A DNA stretch of 64,000 bases, from contig NC_087062.1 in the NCBI RefSeq assembly GCF_963678635.1, positions 434,001 to 498,000 of the forward strand, written 5' to 3'. Both the position numbers and the translations under genes were made by a program. This document shows, one piece after another, positions 21,579 through 29,735 of this stretch; the stretch's first letter is position 1; every line of letters starts with the position of its first letter. This DNA is from Symsagittifera roscoffensis. Lineage: Eukaryota > Xenacoelomorpha > Acoela > Convolutidae. A model generated the notes under the pieces. That model had not been told where the DNA came from. It worked only from the letters and a program-made list of their open reading frames with translations, and did no database searches.

Positions 21579-24500
21579 CTACAATAAGTTTCGCTGTGTC
21601 TGATGTTCATCTCTGTTTCGATTGCTTCCCTCCATTTTCCTATATACTTCTGCTCAGTCTGCAGAACTCCTGGGAATACTTCTACGCTGATGGCTGTGAC
21701 CATCTCATGTTTCTGTTCTAGATTCAATAGTGACTCTAAAGAACCACACATGCTGTAGAATCCTAGTGCTGTCACTAGATTCACATCGGTTCCTCCATGG
21801 CAATCTGCTATCAGTTCCGTTTCCGTTCTTGCTTTCATCACTACATTTCCAAACAATACTGTCAACTGCTTGTGTTGTTTCTCCAGGGTTTTCACACAGT
21901 CTAGACTTCCACAAACGTGACCCTCTAGTCCACAGACTTCCGCCAGACAGCTACCAGGTTTGACCCAGTCTTCTGGTCCCCAGCCAGGCAACTCCACTTT
22001 ATCTTCTCCGTTGCTCTTAGAGGCTGTTATCATCACATTATATATGATGTTGAGGTCACGCAGGTTACAGTCCGCATTCAGTTCCCTCTGTATGTCTTGT
22101 GTCGCCCGTAATATTGAGTCAGCGTTGGGACTAGGACACCATGATGGCTTCATCAATTCCCACACTGCCATCAAGCTCGTTCTCAGTAATTCATCTGAGA
22201 ATCCCAACCCAAATTCCACTCTCTTGTCGGATTTTGGTACTGAAGGTGCAGTCACCTCTTCTTCCAAGACCAATCCCAATTTGGCCTGTGGATTGTTAAC
22301 GCTCTTAGTCGTCACAATTCTGGACGTCCAGAATCTTAGTAACACCGCCTGCTCATAATCAAAGAAGCAATCGCGTATGTCTTCACTCAGGAAAGGATTG
22401 TATGCTATCCCTATAATCCCGGACACATAGCTATATGACTTCTTCTTGATCGGTCCACAGTATTCACTGGATTTCGGCAATGCTCCCATAGATTCTTTAG
22501 TGAGCCTCAACTCCTTGTTTGAGAATCTCCTGATCTCGTCTATCTTTTTCATGGGTTCCAATTCTTCAGGTTCTTTCATGTTCACCCTCATCGGTTTACT
22601 TTGCTGCATATCCAGCATTGCTAGTAAGAACATGGCTTTCGTTCGCTCATCGCCTTCCTTCAACATTTTAACACAAGTGCTTAATGCAGGTACTGAGATC
22701 TGCTCTATCAGGAATCGAATGAAACAGAGAGCGTCTCTCCGCTTTGCACACGCTACTGCTGCTCCCTCCTGGACTATCAGATCCCTCAGATTCGTCATAA
22801 GGAAAACTTTTTCCTCCTTTGATCTCTTCCTTTCTTCTGAATCATATTCTTCGCGAGTCAGTCCCATCATGCACCAGGCGAGCCTGAGTTGTAATTCTGT
22901 CCTTACGTAAGGTACTGCCACGAGAGCATGTATTCTTGGCGTAGTCCTCATTTCTTCTTCGAAATACCTCAATACTACTGCTTTCCATGGAAGGCTCACT
23001 AACTGCTCGATCGTCTCCGCCTCTACGTCAGACGACGCCAAAGTTCCATACGCCTTCTGCTTGAGGGTGGTGCCTTGCAACTTCATTTCCAGATAACCCT
23101 CCATGGCTTTTTCGTCTTCCAGGGCCATTACATACCCTCTAGCCGAGTTCCGGTATTCCAACATCTCCATGTATCCACCGGTGGGTTCATCTATCGACAC
23201 TGTCTCCGACACTGTTAGTCGGTTGTATTCCACTGGTGTCAGTTGTCCTGCAACACTTCCTTTTCCATGATTCATGGGAGATGGTTTGAAGTCCCTCATT
23301 TTACTCTCTCCACATTGACTGAGTATTTCCATTTCTAAAGTTGCTCCAGTCAGAGTGCGGTCACTCCTTTTGGATTTATAACCGGTTGACTTTATCCCCG
23401 CCATGAGAATGGGTGGCACCATCGCTATATCAGTTAAAATTCTATCTGTGCCAGACAATTGATAATCACCTTGCCCCAAATCCATGACTTCCTCGACTCG
23501 TTTTCTTTTCGCTGAGTTACCAGCTTTCATCGATATTTCCGAATCCACTTTCGTCTTTCCAATCCTCCTCGGCATCACTCTGCTGCCTAACTTCATTCTC
23601 ATCGCATTGATTTTATCAATCACCATTTTCGATCGCATCGTTCCTCTCCTGGTCCTTGACAGGTACACCACCTCTCCTTCATTGTCCTGCGGTGTCATCT
23701 TGATGGGAGAATTCACTTCACTCTCATCAGTGGCTGAGTCGATCAATAACTCACTCAGTCTCCCTTCACACTCATCAAGCTTGTCAAGTACTTCTCTCAT
23801 CAAGGGTTGATTGAGACCTGTTTTGAGAATGGACTGGGTCCCATAGCTCTGAATCACAGTCCAGACTTCTTCCATGAACGCCACTCTGTCCAGCTTACAT
23901 CCCGTCCTACTCTCGTGGTCTCGGTGATGTACTTCCCATTCTTCTTCGGGTAGCGTTCCCAAGAAAGGTACTCTGGCTGAGGCCTCTATTCTTCTCCTCC
24001 GAGGTGATTCCATGAGGATTCTCTGATCGTTATTTCTTGTATTGCCAGGAGAGCTGCTCTCCGGCAAATTCCGTTTCATTTCCTCAAAGGCTGACGGAGG
24101 TTCCAGTGTCGAGATGCCTTCATCCGCTGGCTCAGTCGTTTCCAACGTGTCTGCATTATTCTCCAGATCACTGAAGATATTGAAATCCAGGCTGGATGTT
24201 CCTCCTGTCGATGCCCTGTCGTCCTCCCCACCAGCTTGATCTTGTTGCATGGGTTCTTCAGTCTGACGGTTTCCACCCTGTCCGTCATCTCCTTCTGACT
24301 TGTCGCTATTCGAGTTCGATGGTCCTTGTTCGTCTTTGTCGGCTTCTTCCTGGAATCTCGGTATGAGCAATGTACCGGCCGACTTATCTTCCTCTTCTCC
24401 ATGGACCACTTTGATTTCTTCGCAGCCGAAGGGTGCTAGGAAAATTCTCGTCTGCAATACTCCCGCAGCTTTCATCTCTTTTCTCACACTGGTCAGGATT

Positions 24501-25537
24501 ACTGAGGCTTCAGGCAATTCAGTCCTGCCTCTCATCCTCATTGGAGCTAAGCCTAGTCCCCTCCATTCCTCATCAAATCCTTCAGGCTTGGGAGTAGCAG
24601 CGTTGCTTATTCGCCTTCTCGTCGCTTGATCCGTGTACGCAAATCGTGTGTACTGTAACACGGCGGCATTTCTCCCCACGAAGTATGGATCCATCGTCGC
24701 CGAGAAATTCCCTGCTCTCCTTTCATTGGTTTCGAATGCTCTCAACCTAGGAGTTTGTACTACGGAGACTGCTCCGAGCAACATCCTTCTTATCAGAGGG
24801 AATTCAGGGATTGCTTCGGGTAGCTTCTTGTAATCGCCCCAGTCCTTCGTCTCTTCTCTCACCTTGTGATACGCTGCTGTGAGACGAGGCACTCTGGTCA
24901 TTTCACCATTCGTTTTGTCATAGGGCCTCAGATTCCAAAGCTTTGGAAACACCTCGATGTGCCCTCTTTCTACTTCTCCCATGCGGTCACAGAAGTGATC
25001 GTCAAAATTGATGACTGTCATCTCTGGCTCCGATATTTTCGCAAATAACAGATCTTCACTCATGAGCTCTCGCAATGCGTGCTGCTCACACCAGTTCAGT
25101 GTACTACCGTCCACTGCCGATATGAGGTTCAGGTGCAACACCGACCTACTATATGCTTCCACTTTAACGTCAGGGAACGCAAAGGTGACTGCTGGTCCAT
25201 AGATCACTGTCACGAACTCCGTGACTCCTCTGATCAGCGCCAAGGGATCGATTCTCATAGCTAAGCTCAAATCTGTTAACAGCGGCATGCCTCCAACATG
25301 TCGTCTAACATCTTCCTCTCTTTCAATTGTCTCGTCTTCTCCGGTTCCAAAGCGATTCTGCTGCAAGAGATATTGGATAAGAGTGTGTCTCAGGTCTCTT
25401 ATTTTGTTCCACGAGTCTGTGGATTTCTTCATATCCAGATTCCTCACTCTCTCTTTCATCTGCTCTGGACAACGTGCCAGTTTCATCAGTCCTCCCAAGT
25501 TTCCGTGGGTTATTGCGATCAATGTCAGAAAGTCCAT
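21455..25537 (-). CDS. Accessory frame 4 of the giant element, 1,360 codons (unknown protein)
   Basis: It starts with ATG at 25,537, immediately after an in-frame TAG (TAGATGG), and overlaps the previous frame by 215 nt in the +1 relation. Features by eye: an N-terminal helical region; a long acidic, low-complexity segment (about residues 400-500, EEEDKSAG, DDGQGG, DDRASTGG); basic patches that look like nuclear-localisation signals (SPRRRRIE, AKRKRVEE); then a predominantly helical half with scattered cysteines (CGLEGHVCGSLDC). No catalytic motif is recognised. Its first residues read naturally as a continuation of the helical C-terminal part of frame 3, so one fused product is plausible. 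It shows no signal peptide, fusion peptide or transmembrane segment typical of an envelope protein. Confidence 0.65.
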   Translation of the reverse strand: MDFLTLIAITHGNLGGLMKLARCPEQMKERVRNLDMKKSTDSWNKIRDLRHTLIQYLLQQNRFGTGEDETIEREEDVRRHVGGMPLLTDLSLAMRIDPLALIRGVTEFVTVIYGPAVTFAFPDVKVEAYSRSVLHLNLISAVDGSTLNWCEQHALRELMSEDLLFAKISEPEMTVINFDDHFCDRMGEVERGHIEVFPKLWNLRPYDKTNGEMTRVPRLTAAYHKVREETKDWGDYKKLPEAIPEFPLIRRMLLGAVSVVQTPRLRAFETNERRAGNFSATMDPYFVGRNAAVLQYTRFAYTDQATRRRISNAATPKPEGFDEEWRGLGLAPMRMRGRTELPEASVILTSVRKEMKAAGVLQTRIFLAPFGCEEIKVVHGEEEDKSAGTLLIPRFQEEADKDEQGPSNSNSDKSEGDDGQGGNRQTEEPMQQDQAGGEDDRASTGGTSSLDFNIFSDLENNADTLETTEPADEGISTLEPPSAFEEMKRNLPESSSPGNTRNNDQRILMESPRRRRIEASARVPFLGTLPEEEWEVHHRDHESRTGCKLDRVAFMEEVWTVIQSYGTQSILKTGLNQPLMREVLDKLDECEGRLSELLIDSATDESEVNSPIKMTPQDNEGEVVYLSRTRRGTMRSKMVIDKINAMRMKLGSRVMPRRIGKTKVDSEISMKAGNSAKRKRVEEVMDLGQGDYQLSGTDRILTDIAMVPPILMAGIKSTGYKSKRSDRTLTGATLEMEILSQCGESKMRDFKPSPMNHGKGSVAGQLTPVEYNRLTVSETVSIDEPTGGYMEMLEYRNSARGYVMALEDEKAMEGYLEMKLQGTTLKQKAYGTLASSDVEAETIEQLVSLPWKAVVLRYFEEEMRTTPRIHALVAVPYVRTELQLRLAWCMMGLTREEYDSEERKRSKEEKVFLMTNLRDLIVQEGAAVACAKRRDALCFIRFLIEQISVPALSTCVKMLKEGDERTKAMFLLAMLDMQQSKPMRVNMKEPEELEPMKKIDEIRRFSNKELRLTKESMGALPKSSEYCGPIKKKSYSYVSGIIGIAYNPFLSEDIRDCFFDYEQAVLLRFWTSRIVTTKSVNNPQAKLGLVLEEEVTAPSVPKSDKRVEFGLGFSDELLRTSLMAVWELMKPSWCPSPNADSILRATQDIQRELNADCNLRDLNIIYNVMITASKSNGEDKVELPGWGPEDWVKPGSCLAEVCGLEGHVCGSLDCVKTLEKQHKQLTVLFGNVVMKARTETELIADCHGGTDVNLVTALGFYSMCGSLESLLNLEQKHEMVTAISVEVFPGVLQTEQKYIGKWREAIETEMNIRHSETYCRPSGAQYLVGSTLAPMCKSRYPVHFVAVERSWIKLSQCQSA

Positions 25538-28500
25538 CTAGTCGCAGGTTCTGTACTCCATCCGTAAGCAGTATCGCCGGTCCTTTCACGAAATTCTCCG
25601 CTCCAAATGTCACGAACAAGGCTATTAATTCCACTATCGATACTTTCACTACTGCTTGGAGGAATTCCTTTATCAAATAGTGCGAGACTTTCGGGTAAAC
25701 TTTTGCCAAGAAGGACGCGGTCCATCCGGCTCCCAACCCTTCTAGCATGCTGTCTGTCCTTTCAAATCCCTCCTGTCCTTTCACTTCCTGGGTCCACAAG
25801 GTTTCCAGAGTAATCTGACACATTCTGTTCACGAACTCAGCTGTCTTTTCTCCGGCATTTTCCGCCAGGTTCACCTCCTTCAACAAGTAGGCGTGTATCT
25901 TAGTGATCATTACTGGGCCTTGCTGAAAAGCATCTGCACCCAATGCCGCTACTCTCGGATTCAGGTGTAGCCACTGGTTTGCTTCCGGCTTGGTTCTCAG
26001 CACCATCGCTTCCAGATGAGCTCTCGTCTCCAGTGAATTCTTTCTTCTCGTGTCTTCACTCGCCACTTCCATTGCTCGGAACCACAAGTCGTTGGACATC
26101 GCCGTGATCACTCGATGGTCGTCATCTATTCCTGGTTTCAGTTTGAGTTGCCGACTGAAGTTGGACAGTTCCAACCCCAGCACTTCGTCCAACACCAACA
26201 TGTGTAGCGCGTGGTCCTTGAACCCTCTCATCGCGTTTGAGATATCTGACCATACTGCAGGCAGTTCAGCCTTAAGTGGCCTCAGGTTCTCTATTTCTAT
26301 CATGCGATTCGGGGCTGATATGATCACATCATATTTTCCCTCCGAAAGTAAGGCTACCATTGCATACACAAATTTCAGTCCATCCGGGAGATGTGCATAT
26401 CCCGGAGACAACGCAAATACTACTCTCAACGTCACTTTATTGAATGATCCCTCCTTTGTCGCGTCTACCACTTCACCCATTGACTCCAGGATGTCTTTTA
26501 TCGCTGGCCATACTGCGTTTTCTGCTGTTGCAGGATCTCTGAGCCTGCTCAGAAAACCTCTACTGTGTAGATGGTCATTGATGCCAGCAAACACAATCGT
26601 TATCGGGTTCATTTCTGTCTGCCTTTGTACCCCTATAGCCAATGACACTGATTGCAATAGGTCTAGGTCAACTGCGGCCAGCATTATGACGTCCGGCCAA
26701 AACAAAGACTTAGAGGTGTACACGAACTCTGAATTCGCTACTACCATGATTTTGGCCTTCCTCATCTCTGCTTTGTCGTAGGCGGCGAAGATGGTCTCAT
26801 CTTTCTTTATCGCTGTCAATCCGCCATATCTCTGGGCATCACCATCTTGGTTCACTAGTTTTGGGTACACTCTCTCCTTCACATGACCAGGTGGTGTCGT
26901 CAATTGCCTAAATATCTTCACGTGTTGTCCAATCGGCGCTCTCGCCGTCAGGAATCTTCCTGGCCTTTCTTCACGATTCCTCTCATCATGGTTCAATCTC
27001 ACATCTTGCAACGGTCTTGCATTCACAGGTCCTATTGTGTTGTTGGAGGGCAGTCCCTCCAAGTCGGCAAATCTCAAGGCCGTCGTGGAGCTGAAATTTA
27101 TGCTAGCGGCTATCAACCAGTCTACGCCGGTTATCGAGTACAATCTGCTGACGGATAGCGTCGCTCCATTCAGCATCCTCCTTGCATCTTCGATGAAGCT
27201 CACTCTCTGTAGGTCCAGCTTCATTAGTTCTTCTTTGTTTATATGCCAGGGAGACGGTATGGGTCTTGACCACATCAATGAGCCTCTGCTCGGTCTCTCC
27301 TCTCGACTGGTACTCGTCGTCTCCGATCTAGTGTCCGATCTGGATGTGCCTGCTACTTCCTCGATTGGTTGGTTGACAGGTCCTATCCTTTTCCTAGGAT
27401 GAATTGTCCTCCTCATCGGTGCTTCTCCCAACCGATCTTGTACGTCTGTTCTTCGACCTGGTTCACCGGAGCTTTGTTGCCGGTAATTTGTGACGGCTGG
27501 GACCGTACCCAAGCGTGTTTCCAGGTTAGGAGGTACAAAGGTGGTGATCACCGTATCACTCACCGTTCCCTCTTCCTTCAGTACTCCTGTGTCAAAGAGT
27601 TCTGCTTCCAGCTCATCCAACCGTTCTTGGAAGACTCGATTCAACCAAGCTTGTCCTTCGACACTGTCGAAGTGGATGCCATCTGTGGTCAGTCTGGCTT
27701 GATCCATGGCTCTCAATTCATGTTCAATGTCCATGAGGATCATTCTTCCGGCATTTCGATTTGCTAGGTTTCTCAAGATGTTGTTCCATCTCATGACTCC
27801 CTCGTTGTGCCTTCTTCCTGATGCTGTCAGGCTTCTTGCGTTCATTGGCACCGTGCAAACGGTCAGTACCGCGCAATTGAACTTCTGCCAGAGAGTAGTA
27901 AACAAACACACCATCATTGATTCCCACAGTGCTTCCTGCTCATCTGATCCTCTGGAGATATCATTCGTCCCAACTAAGATCATCACATTGGGTATCTTCC
28001 CTGGATTCATCAGTTCCACCATGCGATATAATTGGGCAATCGTCGCGCCTCCAAAGGCCATCACCGTGGTGACCCATGAGGTCCTCAAATTCGACAGCAC
28101 TCTGACTAAGCTGTCTCCCAATATCAGGTGAGATGTCCCGAGTGGTGGTTGCTGCAGGTTCACAGCCGGGCTCCAGGTAGCTCGATTGAAGCAGGCTCTC
28201 GGATCTGTCTCCGGAACTCCCGTGAAATTATACTTCAATTGATTTTTCTTCTGCACGTCTATTACACGAGACACTTTCTTCGCTGGCATCTTCCTTACTT
28301 TCCTCTCTGGGATTCTCGAGTTCCCCATGAGTGGTGTAACGTTACTCATCCCTTGTCTGATTACTGTCTGGGAGAGTTGTACTCTGCCCGTATCGTCAAT
28401 CGTTCCATAGGGTGCAGTCACCCCGGAACCTGGTGCATTCTTGTTAGCGACCAATCGTCCAGCGGTCTCTATCAGTTTTCTCACTGTCTGTTCTACGACG

Positions 28501-29192
28501 GGATCACCCAAGGTGTCACTAGGATCCGGGATTGTTACTCGGTTCGTCTCTGCTGGAAGCCGTGTCTCCGTTGTTTGACTCATTTCTCGAGGTGTCAAGA
28601 GCTCCATCGGGGACTGCCCACGAGGAATATCCCTTGCAGGTATCACTTTCTCAATGGACGTCGTCAACGCCACCTGCTCCGATCGCTCTTTGTATTCCTG
28701 CCTTAAGCGTTCGATCTCTTGACCCTGCTTTTTGTTGCAGTCTTCAAACAACTTTCTCCACATGTCCCGGTCTTCCTCCATCGCCAGCATGGTCTTCGTC
28801 ATATCGTCTAACTCCTTCTTCGTACTTCTCAACTGATCGTTCATCTCGTCCAGATCTTGTATGGTTTGGTTCGTCTGAACCTTCTTTGTTACTTTCGCCC
28901 CTTTTGGTGGCACAGCTGCTCTCAGTGGTGAACCAGACGAGGTCGCCTCGCTGTTCATCTCCCGATGCATTCTCGTCAGCCCAGGTTTGGGCTTGGAGGG
29001 CATTGGCATCTCACCTGGTTGGTAAGTCCTAGAACTTCCCAACCCAGGCTCATTCGCCAAGTCACTCCCTGAGAGAGCCCCGTTTCTCCACCTCATCACT
29101 CTCATGTTCGGGCGGTCTAGTACTCCTCTTTCTCCATATGCTGCCATCAACAGGACTTCCGTGGGGCGGTCCCCACGGTTGTCGTGCCCCAA
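25323..29192 (-). CDS. Accessory frame 3: SGNH/GDSL-hydrolase protein of the giant element
   Basis: 1,289 codons. The first Met is MAAYGERG (about residue 16); upstream codons are also open. Residues 100-185 form a coiled coil (charged heptads, DLDEMNDQLRSTKKELDDM). Residues 354-530 carry all SGNH blocks in order: LILGDSL (Ser361), the FGG oxyanion glycine (381-382), LVGTNDIS (Asn410) and DGIHFD (Asp504, His507). The family includes esterases, lipases and deacetylases. Residues about 812-1005 repeat the fold in degenerate form: FAGIND matches the GTND block, but no GDS serine is visible. The rest is helical. The protein lies directly downstream of the integrase frame. SGNH esterases are known in the ORF1 of some CR1-type LINEs, but I know of no common gypsy element with one. 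The substrate is unknown. The next frame overlaps it by 215 nt. Confidence 0.8.
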   Translation of the reverse strand: MGHDNRGDRPTEVLLMAAYGERGVLDRPNMRVMRWRNGALSGSDLANEPGLGSSRTYQPGEMPMPSKPKPGLTRMHREMNSEATSSGSPLRAAVPPKGAKVTKKVQTNQTIQDLDEMNDQLRSTKKELDDMTKTMLAMEEDRDMWRKLFEDCNKKQGQEIERLRQEYKERSEQVALTTSIEKVIPARDIPRGQSPMELLTPREMSQTTETRLPAETNRVTIPDPSDTLGDPVVEQTVRKLIETAGRLVANKNAPGSGVTAPYGTIDDTGRVQLSQTVIRQGMSNVTPLMGNSRIPERKVRKMPAKKVSRVIDVQKKNQLKYNFTGVPETDPRACFNRATWSPAVNLQQPPLGTSHLILGDSLVRVLSNLRTSWVTTVMAFGGATIAQLYRMVELMNPGKIPNVMILVGTNDISRGSDEQEALWESMMVCLFTTLWQKFNCAVLTVCTVPMNARSLTASGRRHNEGVMRWNNILRNLANRNAGRMILMDIEHELRAMDQARLTTDGIHFDSVEGQAWLNRVFQERLDELEAELFDTGVLKEEGTVSDTVITTFVPPNLETRLGTVPAVTNYRQQSSGEPGRRTDVQDRLGEAPMRRTIHPRKRIGPVNQPIEEVAGTSRSDTRSETTSTSREERPSRGSLMWSRPIPSPWHINKEELMKLDLQRVSFIEDARRMLNGATLSVSRLYSITGVDWLIAASINFSSTTALRFADLEGLPSNNTIGPVNARPLQDVRLNHDERNREERPGRFLTARAPIGQHVKIFRQLTTPPGHVKERVYPKLVNQDGDAQRYGGLTAIKKDETIFAAYDKAEMRKAKIMVVANSEFVYTSKSLFWPDVIMLAAVDLDLLQSVSLAIGVQRQTEMNPITIVFAGINDHLHSRGFLSRLRDPATAENAVWPAIKDILESMGEVVDATKEGSFNKVTLRVVFALSPGYAHLPDGLKFVYAMVALLSEGKYDVIISAPNRMIEIENLRPLKAELPAVWSDISNAMRGFKDHALHMLVLDEVLGLELSNFSRQLKLKPGIDDDHRVITAMSNDLWFRAMEVASEDTRRKNSLETRAHLEAMVLRTKPEANQWLHLNPRVAALGADAFQQGPVMITKIHAYLLKEVNLAENAGEKTAEFVNRMCQITLETLWTQEVKGQEGFERTDSMLEGLGAGWTASFLAKVYPKVSHYLIKEFLQAVVKVSIVELIALFVTFGAENFVKGPAILLTDGVQNLRLDGLSDIDRNNPRKLGRTDETGTLSRADERESEESGYEEIHRLVEQNKRPETHSYPISLAAESLWNRRRRDN

Positions 29193-29200
29193 GATGTTAA

Positions 29201-29308
29201 TCAGGGCAACATGACCACCTCTGGGTCCTCTAGAGCGAAGTCTCGTTCGATCAGCCGACGATAGATCGCATCTACCATCGGTCCTACATATGCCTCTGCC
29301 AGGTCCAT
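29201..29308 (-). CDS. Short coding-like segment before accessory frame 3
   Basis: ATG at 29,308 opens a 35-codon frame (MDLAEAYVGPMVDAIYRR ... VVMLP) that ends with TGA at 29,201, nine bases before frame 3 as listed. The composition is helical and protein-like. Upstream of the ATG the frame remains open with VDNFNLDEL. Shifting by -1 near 29,200 leads into ALINILGHDNRGDRP of frame 3. It is probably the true N-terminus of the accessory protein, separated by a frameshift or a short intron. This rests on reading-frame appearance only. Confidence 0.4.
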   Translation of the reverse strand: MDLAEAYVGPMVDAIYRRLIERDFALEDPEVVMLP

Positions 29309-29735
29309 CAATTCATCCAGGTTGAAATTGTCCACACTGTTCTTTCCAAGTTTGATTTGATTTCGATTTCAAGTTTTGACTCAAATGAGCAATTAAATGA
29401 TCAATCAGGATCTAGAAAAGGAATCACGACTGTCACACCTGTCAGTTTCACCTTAATATCTATCGTTAAAATTTGCTTAAAACAGTTCAGATAAAAAGAT
29501 ATTTATCCTAAAATTTATTAAAATCAATTGGTTTCTAAAATTTTGGAATTCGACCTAAGATTGGACAGTCCAAACTTTGGATCTATTCCCAAAATCGTCA
29601 TTTAGTTGTTCATGGTCACTAACCCCTACTTACCCATGATCTTAATAACCTAACAAATAACATAACATAACATAACACACATATCACATATTACATGCAA
29701 CTTGGTCTTTGGCCTAACACCCTCTCGCTCATCAC
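29309..29735 (-). other. Spacer between integrase frame and accessory frames
   Basis: AT-rich and without an open frame, apart from the few codons leading into 29,308. It has a simple run of CATAA repeats (about 29,657-29,678). It could hold a splice acceptor or subgenomic promoter that lets the downstream frames be expressed. No strong consensus was found. Confidence 0.4.

Noticed and set aside
20412-29192. Envelope gene (endogenous retrovirus) in the accessory region
   Set aside because: Looked for a signal peptide, furin-like site, fusion peptide and transmembrane anchor and saw none. The visible domains are coiled coil and SGNH-like.
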